From NCBI GenBank assembly GCA_030430625.1, contig JAUIKL010000019.1, forward strand, positions 1 through 33,103: a stretch of 33,103 bases of DNA, in the 5' to 3' direction. Below are positions 15,943 through 23,624 of this stretch, piece by piece (position 1 is the first letter of the stretch; each line of letters starts with the position of its first letter). The position numbers and the translations under genes are program-made. A model generated the notes under the pieces. The model ran no database searches and was not told where the DNA came from. It saw nothing but the letters and a program-made list of their open reading frames with translations. This stretch comes from Gemmatimonadota bacterium (lineage in GTDB: Bacteria; Gemmatimonadota; Gemmatimonadetes; Longimicrobiales; Gaopeijiaceae).

Positions 15943-17340
15943 TTACCAGATCAGGTGGAAGGTGGCTTGCCGTCGGTACGCCCAGTGCCGATCGCCGTCC
16001 TGATCCAGGTAGGCCTCCTCTTCCTGTCGACAGGAAGCGGGCTTGCCGTCCCACTCGGGGATCGGCGTCGTGGCCTGCAACTCGATCGAGTGCCAGACGT
16101 TGGGCAGCATGATCGCGTCACCGCGGACCGGTACACCCTCCTGCGCATCCCACCGCCCGATCAGCGGTCCCGAGCCATGGCCGTGGTCTCCGATCGGGTG
16201 CGTGTAGACGGTTCCGTCGATCCCCTCCGAGCGCATCTGGGCGAGGGTGTTGGCCAGGACCTCGTTCCCCGTCAGGCCCGGCTCCATGTTCTCCAGAAGG
16301 ATGTCCTGGAGCCGGTTCGAGTTGCGAAGGCACTGCTTCAACCCCTCGGGCGCGTCGGTCTCCCCCTCCCTGAGCACGTAACCCAGGTGCTGGGTGTCGG
16401 TGTGGAGGTTCATGGCGACGAGGCCGAAGTCGGTCCACAGAAGGTCCCCCTCGCGGATCACCCCTTCACCCGTGCCGCCGGACGGAATCGCACCGGCGCG
16501 CTGGAAGCCGACGGACGGCTGGAACCAGGTCGTGTACCCGAGATCCTGAAGCTTCTGACGCATCCACCAGACGACGTCCTCGGTGGTCGTCACGCCCGGT
16601 GTGATCACCGAGTTGGAGAAGGCCTCGGAGATCAGGGCGTGCACCGTCTCCTGGATCTTCCTGTACTGCGGCATCATCTCGGGCAGACGGAGCGAGATGT
16701 AGTTCATGGCCAGGCGGGGCTCGCGCTTCACCCGGTCCGCGTAGCGATCCCCGAGCGCGTCGAGCAGCGCTTCCGCCTCCCCGGCGTGAAGGCCGTCGGA
16801 GAAGGCCCACACCGGGTCGATGTTGAGCACGATGTTCTCGGGATCCCGATCCTCGACGAGTTCACGCAGGAGGTTCCACTGCTCGTTGCCCACGAGCTCC
16901 GCGGTCGGCTGCGTCGGCGCCGGCCGCGTCGATCGGAAGGCTTCGAAGACACCTCCCTGGCTGGTCCCACCGAGTGCGAGTCGCTCGATCGTGCCGTCGT
17001 CGCGCCGGGTGAAGACGTAGATCGAGCGGCGACGGGCTGCGAAGGTGGTCGGGGCGGTCACGGACCAGAAGACCGGATCCTCGGCATACTCGCGCATGGA
17101 GAGGATCCACATCCGCACGTCGTACTCCTCCATCAGCGCCGGGAGGACTCGCTCCAGTCTCGTCTCCAGCCACTCCTGCTGCACCTTCGCCTGCTCCCGA
17201 AGGGTGGGGAGCGGGTGGTATCGGGCCGGGACGTCCGAGAGCACCCGTGCCGGAGCCTGAGCGGCCAGCGGGGTCGCGCTGGCCACGACGGCAGCGGTCA
17301 GGAGTAGAGATGCCGGGATGAAGGAACGGCGGTGGAACAT
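15943..17340 (-). CDS. Secreted M24-family metallopeptidase (Xaa-Pro aminopeptidase-like)
   Basis: A 465-residue exported pita-bread-fold peptidase. The signal peptide (1-27) ends LAA|QA. A non-catalytic N-terminal domain runs to about 215, followed by the M24 domain. Metal ligands visible are Asp304 in LWTDFG, Asp315 in LHTDTQHLG, His388 in GHGSGP and Glu420 in WHSIELQ; the last Glu near 446-448 is less certain. The family includes proline-specific aminopeptidases and dipeptidases, so a role in peptide use is likely. The ATG has GAGG 5 nt upstream. It begins a unit with the MATE gene and sits 94 bp after the kinase gene, with a hairpin between. Confidence 0.9.
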   Translation of the reverse strand: MFHRRSFIPASLLLTAAVVASATPLAAQAPARVLSDVPARYHPLPTLREQAKVQQEWLETRLERVLPALMEEYDVRMWILSMREYAEDPVFWSVTAPTTFAARRRSIYVFTRRDDGTIERLALGGTSQGGVFEAFRSTRPAPTQPTAELVGNEQWNLLRELVEDRDPENIVLNIDPVWAFSDGLHAGEAEALLDALGDRYADRVKREPRLAMNYISLRLPEMMPQYRKIQETVHALISEAFSNSVITPGVTTTEDVVWWMRQKLQDLGYTTWFQPSVGFQRAGAIPSGGTGEGVIREGDLLWTDFGLVAMNLHTDTQHLGYVLREGETDAPEGLKQCLRNSNRLQDILLENMEPGLTGNEVLANTLAQMRSEGIDGTVYTHPIGDHGHGSGPLIGRWDAQEGVPVRGDAIMLPNVWHSIELQATTPIPEWDGKPASCRQEEEAYLDQDGDRHWAYRRQATFHLIW

Positions 17341-17404
17341 CGCGACCTCACAGCGCTTCGGGGAGAGCGCCCGAAGCTAACCCGGGGGCCGGGGGCGATG
17401 CTAC

Positions 17405-17428
17405 GTCGGGGTCGTCCCAGACCCCGAC
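17405..17428 (-). terminator. Stem-loop after the kinase gene
   Basis: Perfect 9-bp arms (17405-17413 and 17420-17428) with a 6-nt loop lie just after the kinase stop. No T-run follows on the minus strand, so termination is plausible but not certain. Confidence 0.45.
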
Positions 17429-17434
17429 CCGATC

Positions 17435-18688
17435 TCAGCCCGCCACGACGATCCAACCGCTCACACCGAGCCACACGACGGCGATCAGGCTGAGCAGAAC
17501 CCACTCCAGGACACTCGCCTCCTGCTTGCCCTTTTCACCGTGGAACCAAGCCACGACGGTGGCCCCGGCCACGCCGGAGATCGCGAGCACGAGGCTGAGC
17601 GGGAACATGATCTGACCGACCGTGCCCATCTCGACCAACAAGCCCACGAGCTGGATGAAACCGATGGCTGCAGCGCCTGCCACCAGGACGATCTGCGGGA
17701 CCCGTCGCTTGAGGAGCTGCTGGAGGTCGGCGGTGTGCTCCACGCTCGTGGCCCCCTGAAGGCCGGTGGCGTGAAGGCCACTCGTTTCACCTTTGAGAAG
17801 GCGAGAGGCGTCCGTAGCGCTCGGACGATGGTTCGGTTCGCGGTTCAGACACCGGCGCAGGAGATCGGCGACCGCCGGATCGATGTCGGGGCGAAGCTCC
17901 CGGAGGTCTCGCGGTTCCCCGGAAAGATGCGCGGTGATCCACTGCGTGTTGGTCTTTGCCTGGTACGGCCCCTCACCGGTCAGCAGCTCGTAGCCGAGTA
18001 CGCCGATGGCGTACATGTCGGAAAGCTCACTCAGGTCGTGATCGAGGAGCTGCTCGGGGCTGAGATACTGGGGGTCGCCGACCATCTGCCCCGTCCGTGT
18101 CAGCCGGGTCGCATCGTCGGCTCCGGTGGTGATGAGTGCGGCGATACCGAAGTCGGTGAGGTGAGCCGACCGACTCTCCTCGTCCCAAAGCACGTTGGCC
18201 GGTCGGACGTCCCGGTGGACGATGCCCTGAGCGTGTGCGGCGGCCAGCGCGGAGGTGACTTCCTGGAGTACCTGCGCGGCGAGTTCGGCCGGCAACCGCC
18301 CTTCGGCCTTCAGCCTCTCCTCCATCGTGCGGCCCTTCACGAAGCGCATGACCAGGTACGGCGTCTGGTCGGGCAGTCGCCCGAAGCGGAAGACCTGAAC
18401 GACGTTCGGATGTACGAGCGAAGCGGCGGCCCGTGCTTCCCGCTCGAACCGACGCCTGGCGGTCTCGTCCCGGGCGCGCCCCGGGAGAAGAACCTTCACG
18501 GCCACGAGGCGACCGAGGGCTCGCTCCTTGGCCAGGTAGACGGTGGCCATCGATCCCTTACCCAGCTTCCGAACGATCTCGAAGTCGTCACCGAGCTCGG
18601 CCTGCAGGGATTCGAGGGAGCGGCGCTCGGCGTCGTCCGCCGAGGACGACCGTGGCCGGTGGGAAGCGGGGACCTCGTCTCTGTTCAT
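17435..18688 (-). CDS. Membrane-anchored Hanks-type serine/threonine protein kinase
   Basis: A 417-residue kinase with an N-terminal cytoplasmic catalytic domain (about 36-300) and three C-terminal membrane segments (about 333-352, 357-380, 394-416). Seen are the glycine loop GKGSMATVY, Lys65 in VAVKVL, the catalytic Asp160 in HRDVRPANV, Asp179 in TDFG, and GDPQYLSPEQ. The catalytic-loop lysine of HRDxK is Arg162, an unusual but possibly tolerated change. The usual PASTA or other extracellular sensor domain is absent, so it would sense through its membrane helices or a partner. I choose ATG 18688; an open extension to 18802 would run through the control region. It is divergent from the seven-gene ABC unit, which suggests a shared regulatory context. 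Confidence 0.92.
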   Translation of the reverse strand: MNRDEVPASHRPRSSSADDAERRSLESLQAELGDDFEIVRKLGKGSMATVYLAKERALGRLVAVKVLLPGRARDETARRRFEREARAAASLVHPNVVQVFRFGRLPDQTPYLVMRFVKGRTMEERLKAEGRLPAELAAQVLQEVTSALAAAHAQGIVHRDVRPANVLWDEESRSAHLTDFGIAALITTGADDATRLTRTGQMVGDPQYLSPEQLLDHDLSELSDMYAIGVLGYELLTGEGPYQAKTNTQWITAHLSGEPRDLRELRPDIDPAVADLLRRCLNREPNHRPSATDASRLLKGETSGLHATGLQGATSVEHTADLQQLLKRRVPQIVLVAGAAAIGFIQLVGLLVEMGTVGQIMFPLSLVLAISGVAGATVVAWFHGEKGKQEASVLEWVLLSLIAVVWLGVSGWIVVAG

Positions 18689-18696
18689 CGCGGGCC

Positions 18697-18726
18697 ACGA
18701 TAACCGACCGGCTCGAAGCACGCCAA
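18697..18726 (-). promoter_or_regulatory. Candidate kinase promoter, nearly leaderless
   Basis: On the minus strand TTGGCG (18726-18721), an 18-nt spacer and TATCGT (18702-18697) precede the kinase ATG by only 8 nt. Transcription would start at or beside the start codon. Confidence 0.4.
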
Positions 18727-18776
18727 GGTCGTGCGGGAGACCCGGGCCGCAGAAAAGTCTTGCACGGCCGATCCTC

Positions 18777-18816
18777 GTGTCACACTGTTTTAGTTCACCC
18801 ATACAGTGACACAGTG
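18777..18816. promoter_or_regulatory. Repeated CACTGT/ACAGTG operator-like cluster between kinase and ABC unit
   Basis: CACTGT (18783-18788) is inverted as ACAGTG at 18803-18808 and again at 18811-18816, the last touching the Shine-Dalgarno GGAG (18816-18819) of the first gene. GTGTCAC (18777-18783) also pairs with GTGACAC (18806-18812). It is the strongest dyad cluster in the divergent region, and the operon encodes a YtrA-type GntR repressor, so autoregulation here is the natural hypothesis. Confidence 0.5.
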
Positions 18817-18828
18817 GAGTGCGATCGA

Positions 18829-19194
18829 ATGAATCGAGTCATCGCGGCCAGCCTCGCGCAGATCTCCGCGCAGGCGCTCACAGCCTGGGCCGTCGTCTTG
18901 AGCTTTCTCGGTGGTGGAGAGGTCTCGGTGTGGGTCGTGGTGCCCTTGATGGCCGCCGTCGTCGTACCCTCCCGGCACGACGGCTCGATGTACGACCGAG
19001 CGGTGGCCAACTTCGGCGCCTCGGTCACGATGGGCGGCGTGGTATGGTGGGAGGCGATGGCCGGGCTGCTCGGTGGGATCGGTGGGTCGGGGGGAACCCT
19101 CCAGACGCCGTACGTCCTGATCATGCTCACCGCGTCGGCCCTCTTCACCTTTTCGGGCGCCTTCTTCTGGACGATGCGGGAGGAGCGGTCGTGA
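18829..19194 (+). CDS. Small membrane protein, first gene of the ABC unit
   Basis: I do not recognise a family. The 121-residue protein is almost all hydrophobic, with about four predicted membrane segments (roughly 5-27, 33-47, 62-82, 93-115) and a Gly-rich stretch GGIGGSGG between the last two. It starts at ATG 18829, with GGAG 9 nt upstream; an in-frame GTG lies at 18814. Its stop overlaps the GTG of the lipoprotein gene (GTGA), so it is translated with the rest of the unit. It could be an accessory membrane component of the ABC transporter or a helper for the lipoprotein. Confidence 0.75.
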   Translation: MNRVIAASLAQISAQALTAWAVVLSFLGGGEVSVWVVVPLMAAVVVPSRHDGSMYDRAVANFGASVTMGGVVWWEAMAGLLGGIGGSGGTLQTPYVLIMLTASALFTFSGAFFWTMREERS

Positions 19195-20417
19195 GAGCCG
19201 GAGCTCGGAGCGGCGCCGCCCGCAGCTGGCCGAGGGCGGCGTCGGCGGTGGCTCGTATGGCCGCGGTCGGCGGGCTCGCCCTGGCGGGCTGCGGAGACGA
19301 CGCCTCCGCGCCCGACGGCGAGGCCCCGATGATGGCGCTCGAGCTCGCCCTGGAGATCGGTTCCGTCGACGGGGCCGAGGAGTTCGTCTTCGCGGCCCTC
19401 GAGACCGTCCGCCCGATCGATGGTGGCGCGGTGCTGGTCTCGGACGGCGGAAACACGCGGATCTCGATCTACGAGGCGGATGGCGCGTTCCGGACGAGCT
19501 TCGGAAGTGAAGGCGAAGGCCCGGGAGAGTTCGGGAACCTGGCCCGAGTCTACGCCCATGGACCGGACTCGATCCTGGCCTCCGAGCGATTCGAGGATCG
19601 ACTGACGTTCTTCTCTCTCGACGGGGAGGTCGGGCGCACATCGACCGCCTCGGAGGTGAGTGGCGACGAGACCTTCAAACTCGACTCGTGGTTCCACGGT
19701 CGGTACTGGGTCGAGGGCGCCCTGACCGACGCGGAGCGGGCGTCGGTTCGGGATCTTCTCGACCGCCTGGCTTCGCCGCCGATGACCTGGCCCGGCTACC
19801 GGCGGGTCGCGGCGGCCGACGATGGTTCGATCTGGATCGCCGAACCCCGCGGGGCCACGACGACCGCGTGGACGAACGTCGACGAAGAGGGCGCCGCCCG
19901 CGCGACGGTCGAGATCCCGCACGCCTTCCGTCCGACGCACTGGGGCGCGGACAGCGTCTGGGGCGTATGGACCGGCGAGTCCGACCTCCACTTCGCCCGG
20001 GTGTACGCGCTCCGCGCGAGCGGCGGTACCGCTGCAACGCCGGGTTGGCTCGCCCGTGGCGGGGTCCGAACCGACGGGGCCGAAGCCGACGCCGCCCCCG
20101 ACGACACCCCGAACGAGGCCCCGACGGAGGCCGACGTGCTCGACCTGGTCCGGCCCGTGATCCGCGCCATGGCGAGCGCCCAGGAGATCCACTACTCCAG
20201 CGCGATGTCCTACACCTCGGACATCGCCGACCTCGAAGACCTCGAGGTCCCCGCTAGCCTCCACGTCGATGTACCTCTCGGCGACCCCCGCGGGTGGATC
20301 GGGATCTTCGTCCATCGGGACACCGACCGCGCGTGCGCGCTCGGCTACGGCTTTTCGATGCCGCCCGGGTGGATTCCCGGTCAGATGTCGTGTGCACCCA
20401 CGGCCCCGGGGTACTGA
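19191..20417 (+). CDS. Beta-propeller lipoprotein with pilin-like C-terminal domain
   Basis: A 408-residue exported lipoprotein: a long N-region, a hydrophobic stretch and the lipobox LALAGC. Residues about 45-290 look like a six-bladed beta-propeller, with VSDGGNTRISIYEADG and the hallmark GEGPGEFGNL. After an acidic, Pro-rich linker, residues about 313-408 follow the pattern of a type IV pilin globular domain: AMASAQEIHYS, YTSDIADLEDL, GWIGIFVH, a Cys in RACALGYG and a terminal Cys. The pilin prepilin signal and N-terminal helix are missing, so it cannot enter a pilus in the normal way. The start is GTG 19191, overlapping the upstream stop; ATG 19257 would leave no basic region. It ends 3 bp before the GntR gene. 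Propeller and pilin calls are pattern-based. Confidence 0.72.
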   Translation: MRAGARSGAARSWPRAASAVARMAAVGGLALAGCGDDASAPDGEAPMMALELALEIGSVDGAEEFVFAALETVRPIDGGAVLVSDGGNTRISIYEADGAFRTSFGSEGEGPGEFGNLARVYAHGPDSILASERFEDRLTFFSLDGEVGRTSTASEVSGDETFKLDSWFHGRYWVEGALTDAERASVRDLLDRLASPPMTWPGYRRVAAADDGSIWIAEPRGATTTAWTNVDEEGAARATVEIPHAFRPTHWGADSVWGVWTGESDLHFARVYALRASGGTAATPGWLARGGVRTDGAEADAAPDDTPNEAPTEADVLDLVRPVIRAMASAQEIHYSSAMSYTSDIADLEDLEVPASLHVDVPLGDPRGWIGIFVHRDTDRACALGYGFSMPPGWIPGQMSCAPTAPGY

Positions 20418-20420
20418 CGC

Positions 20421-20804
20421 ATGTTCGAATCAATCGACCCCCGATCACCGACGCCGCTCTACGAGCAGATCGCGGCCCGCGTTCGCGTGGCGGTGGCCGC
20501 CGGAGACCTGGCTGCCGGAGACGCACTGCCCTCGGTCCGCGCGCTGGCCCGCGACCTCCGCGTGAACCCCGCCACGGTGGTCCAGGCGTACCGGGACCTG
20601 GCCGCAGACGGCTTCGTCGAAATGCGCCACGGACAGGGCACGTTCGTGCTCGAAGTGGCCTCGTATCTGAGGGACGAGGAGCGCGCCTCTCGCGCCCTCG
20701 AACTCGTGCGGGAGCTCCTGACCGAGGCCGCGCGCCTCGGGATCGGGGCCGAAGAACTCGCCCGCGCCTTCCAAGCCGAGACAGGAGCAGAGATCCGTGA
20801 ATAG
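20421..20804 (+). CDS. GntR-family transcriptional regulator, YtrA subfamily
   Basis: A 127-residue DNA-binding protein with an N-terminal winged helix (about 1-75): TPLYEQIAARVRVAV, LPSVRALARDLRVNPATVVQAYRDL and the wing GFVEMRHGQGTFV. The short C-terminal part (about 80-127) is two helices for dimerisation, with no ligand domain. That is the YtrA subfamily, which in other bacteria represses the ABC-transporter operon it belongs to. The gene overlaps the ATPase gene by 8 bp and lies 3 bp after the lipoprotein gene. It sits inside the operon rather than at its head. Likely target: the repeated dyad at 18777-18816. Confidence 0.93.
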   Translation: MFESIDPRSPTPLYEQIAARVRVAVAAGDLAAGDALPSVRALARDLRVNPATVVQAYRDLAADGFVEMRHGQGTFVLEVASYLRDEERASRALELVRELLTEAARLGIGAEELARAFQAETGAEIRE

Positions 20805-21711
20805 CGCCATCGAGCTCGAGGGCGTCGGATGGAGCGCCGGAGGAAAGGGATTCCAACTCCGAGACGTCTCGCTCCGTGTGCCCATGGGGTCGATCTACGG
20901 CTTCCTCGGACCGAACGGCTCCGGGAAGACCACGACGATCCGGATGTTCATGGGGATGATGAAGCCCGATCGGGGCCGGATCTCGGTCCTGGGTCGCACC
21001 GTCCCGAAAGAGATGAAGCAGATCCTGGGGAGGGTGGGATACGTGCCCGAGCGACCGCACGTCTACCCGTCACTCACCGTGCGTGAGCAGATCAAGGTGC
21101 ACTCCGCCCACTACGACCTGTGGGACCAGGGGTGGTGCAACGAACTCGTGAGCCGACTCCACCTCGACCCGAGCCGGAAGATCTCGAGAATGTCGAAGGG
21201 GGAGACCGGCAAGCTTCTCCTGCTGCTCGCGTTGTCCCAGCGGCCCGAACTGCTCGTCCTCGACGAACCCACGGACGGGCTCGATCCCGTGGTCCGACGC
21301 GATGTCCTCACGGCGGTCCTCGACTACGTGTCGGAGAAGAACGCCACGGTCTTCATCTCCAGTCACCTCGTGCACGAGTTGGAGCGGATCTGTGACTGGG
21401 TCGGCGTGATGGACGGGGGCCGCCTCGTAGCGGAACTGCCGATGCAGAGCTTCAAGAACGGGATCAAGCGGCTCCGGGTCGCCAACGCACCCGAGGTGCC
21501 GATCGAGATCCCATTCACCCTGCTCAGTCGCGCTCGTGACAACGGCCGCGGCTCGATCGAGACGTGGATCGTCCGCGATTGGGAGCCCCCCATGCGGTAC
21601 TACTTCGATGGCGTCGGCGCGACCGTCCGCGACGTCATCGACCTCGACCTCGAGGAGGGCTTCGTCGAGCTCCTCCGGTCCTCCAGGCCTCAACACACGA
21701 ACGGAGGTTGA
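20797..21711 (+). CDS. ABC transporter ATP-binding protein
   Basis: A 304-residue cytoplasmic ATPase. Walker A is GPNGSGKTTT (38-47). The signature is the variant SRMSKGETGK rather than LSGGQ, which is common in YtrB-type ATPases. Walker B is LLVLDEPTDGLDP and the H-loop is SSHLVHELE. The last 90 residues form a C-terminal extension of unknown role. It begins with GTG 20797, overlapping the regulator gene by 8 bp, and pairs with the permease that follows after 1 bp. In the YtrA context such transporters usually export peptides, lipids or antibiotics, or act in envelope-stress response; direction and substrate are not determined here. Confidence 0.95.
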   Translation: MNSAIELEGVGWSAGGKGFQLRDVSLRVPMGSIYGFLGPNGSGKTTTIRMFMGMMKPDRGRISVLGRTVPKEMKQILGRVGYVPERPHVYPSLTVREQIKVHSAHYDLWDQGWCNELVSRLHLDPSRKISRMSKGETGKLLLLLALSQRPELLVLDEPTDGLDPVVRRDVLTAVLDYVSEKNATVFISSHLVHELERICDWVGVMDGGRLVAELPMQSFKNGIKRLRVANAPEVPIEIPFTLLSRARDNGRGSIETWIVRDWEPPMRYYFDGVGATVRDVIDLDLEEGFVELLRSSRPQHTNGG

Positions 21712-21712
21712 C

Positions 21713-22399
21713 GTGTACAAAGCCCTTCTCTTCCTGCACTGGAAGCAAGTCCGCTTCGCGCTGGTTCCAGCGGTGATCGCTTCGTTCGGCCTCCCCCTCC
21801 TCCTCGTGAGCGGGATGGGATCACCGAACGGCTCTCCCACGGCCAGCCTACAGGCGTATCAGATCGTCAGCGAGCTGAACGACTTCCTCTACCTCTTCCC
21901 TGCACTGGCTGCAGGGATCGGCGCGGTGCTCGCGCTGTCCGCGTGGAACTGGGACCACCAGTTCAACCACGTGTACGCGCTGAGCCTGCCCGTCACCCGC
22001 TTCGAGTACGTCCTGAACAAGCTGCTGGCAGGCTTCACTCTGGCGCTCATCCCGGCCGCGGGATTGTGGCTCGGCGCGCACGTAGCCTCTCTCTCCGTGT
22101 CCCTCCCGGTCGGCCTGAGGACGTATCCGAACCAGCTCGCGGTCCGCTACCTCTTCGCCCTGTTCCTGATGTACGGCCTGTTGTTCGCCTTCGCCTCCGG
22201 GACCAAGGCCACGACGGTGAAAGTTCTGTCGGGGGTGGTCGGACTCGTCGTCCTGGGCACGCTGGGGAACGAACTCCTCGCCGGGTTCTTTCCGTATTTC
22301 GCAGACACACATGTCCTCGAAGCCGTCATGCGGACCCTCGTCGAAGCGCCGGGGCCGTTCCAGGTCTTCACCGGCAACTGGGCGCTGATCGATGTCTAG
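21713..22399 (+). CDS. ABC transporter permease (ABC-2 type)
   Basis: A 228-residue inner-membrane protein with about five to six hydrophobic segments. A cytoplasmic loop (YALSLPVTRFEYVLNKLLAGF) is typical of ABC-2 permeases. GTG 21713 has GGAGG 5 nt upstream, overlapping the end of the ATPase gene, and the stop overlaps the next gene by 8 bp. It would form the membrane channel for the ATPase. Only one permease gene is present, so a homodimer is expected. It lacks large extracellular domains; any surface specificity may come from the exported partner proteins of the unit. Confidence 0.88.
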   Translation: MYKALLFLHWKQVRFALVPAVIASFGLPLLLVSGMGSPNGSPTASLQAYQIVSELNDFLYLFPALAAGIGAVLALSAWNWDHQFNHVYALSLPVTRFEYVLNKLLAGFTLALIPAAGLWLGAHVASLSVSLPVGLRTYPNQLAVRYLFALFLMYGLLFAFASGTKATTVKVLSGVVGLVVLGTLGNELLAGFFPYFADTHVLEAVMRTLVEAPGPFQVFTGNWALIDV

Positions 22400-23624
22400 G
22401 CGCTTCTGGCCGGTGCTGGCCTTGGGGCTGTTCGCGACGGCCGCGCCGGTCCGAGCACAGATGCCCGAAGAGGAGAGCGTGCAGGAGCGGATGACTCGGC
22501 TGTGGTCCCATATCGACAGCCTCGCGCCCCTCGTCGAAGAGGCGAAAGCCGCACGTGACGCCCGGAATGCACGGGTCGAAGACGTTCGACGGATCGTCGC
22601 CGCGGAGTCGGCAGCCGTCGACACGCTGGCCATCGGTCTCCTGACCGTCATCACCCCGGTCGGGCAGGTCGAAGTGGCTCGGGACATCTTCTCCGAGGTG
22701 TGGACAGAGCACTTCGCCGACATCGACCGCAGTCCGGCGGCCTCCGACGCCCGCTTCGTCTTCCAGTGGAGCGACGAGTTGCACCCGATCTATGTCGAGC
22801 CGGGGCGATACCGGGCGGGAATCGAGCAGTCCGAGACCGTCGACCGAGACAAAATCGTGCAGATGGTCCGGGACGCGATCTCCACCGTGCTCTACTACGA
22901 CCTGACGAATCCCTACACGGTCGACGGCGTGCCCCAGCCGCGGTCGCTCCCGATGTGGACCGGGAACAACCCTCTCGCCGACCGGGACTGGGCGGACACG
23001 TATCGGTCAGCCGCACTCACCCGATCGATCGCGGCACGCGACTGCTTGGCGGGAGACGCGGCGGCCTGCGCCAGCGCCATGGGCCTCGACGTCGAGATCG
23101 CCGAGGGTGACCCGGGCGTGTGGCTCGCACCGGTCTTCGGGCCGGAGCGCGGGCTCCCCCGAGTGGGCGCAGACCGCATCGCCACGTGGTATTCACCTGC
23201 CGAGCGGCGGGAGAGAGTCCGCGCACTGGGTGCCACGGCGTGGAAGATCGACGACAGGCAATGGGAGTCGTGTCTGCAGGACGCCGACCAGGCCATGTGC
23301 GACAGCGTGCTCCGCCTCGCGGGGGGACTCGCGATCCCCTTCGACGGAGAGGTCCGATCGAGTTTGGTGGCGTACGCCCTCGAGCGAGGCGGGTACGGGG
23401 CGTGGAGCCGGCTGACCCTGGATCCGACCCACACCCCCACGGAAGCGCTCGAATACGCCTCCGGCGTGGCTGTCGACGACCTCGTCGACGGCTGGATGGA
23501 ACGGGTCCTGGAGGCCCGGCCCGTGAGCTACGGCTCACTCGTGCCACACGGAGCGCTGACGCTCCTGTGGATCGCATTCTTCGGAGCCCTGGCCGCAAGG
23601 AGCACGAGATGGCGTTTGGGATGA
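22392..23624 (+). CDS. Exported protein with C-terminal membrane anchor, unknown family (tandem copy 1)
   Basis: I do not recognise a named family. The 410-residue product has a signal peptide ending VRA|QM. A helical, Ala/Glu/Arg-rich stretch (about 25-80) may be coiled coil. A periplasmic body carries the two-cysteine segment DCLAGDAAACASA near 218-232 and a second Cys pair near 294-302. The last 25 residues are one hydrophobic helix and a basic tail. No HExxH or other catalytic motif is visible. The C-terminal third follows the same pattern as the next gene, so the two look like diverged duplicates. Start ATG 22392 overlaps the permease stop by 8 bp. It is probably a periplasmic partner of the ABC transporter, anchored in the inner membrane. 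Confidence 0.75.
   Translation: MSRRFWPVLALGLFATAAPVRAQMPEEESVQERMTRLWSHIDSLAPLVEEAKAARDARNARVEDVRRIVAAESAAVDTLAIGLLTVITPVGQVEVARDIFSEVWTEHFADIDRSPAASDARFVFQWSDELHPIYVEPGRYRAGIEQSETVDRDKIVQMVRDAISTVLYYDLTNPYTVDGVPQPRSLPMWTGNNPLADRDWADTYRSAALTRSIAARDCLAGDAAACASAMGLDVEIAEGDPGVWLAPVFGPERGLPRVGADRIATWYSPAERRERVRALGATAWKIDDRQWESCLQDADQAMCDSVLRLAGGLAIPFDGEVRSSLVAYALERGGYGAWSRLTLDPTHTPTEALEYASGVAVDDLVDGWMERVLEARPVSYGSLVPHGALTLLWIAFFGALAARSTRWRLG

Noticed and set aside
18689-18802. Extension of the kinase to an upstream start at 18802
   Set aside because: It would run through the operator-like repeats and promoter, adds a non-conserved segment, and ATG 18688 gives the normal N-terminus.
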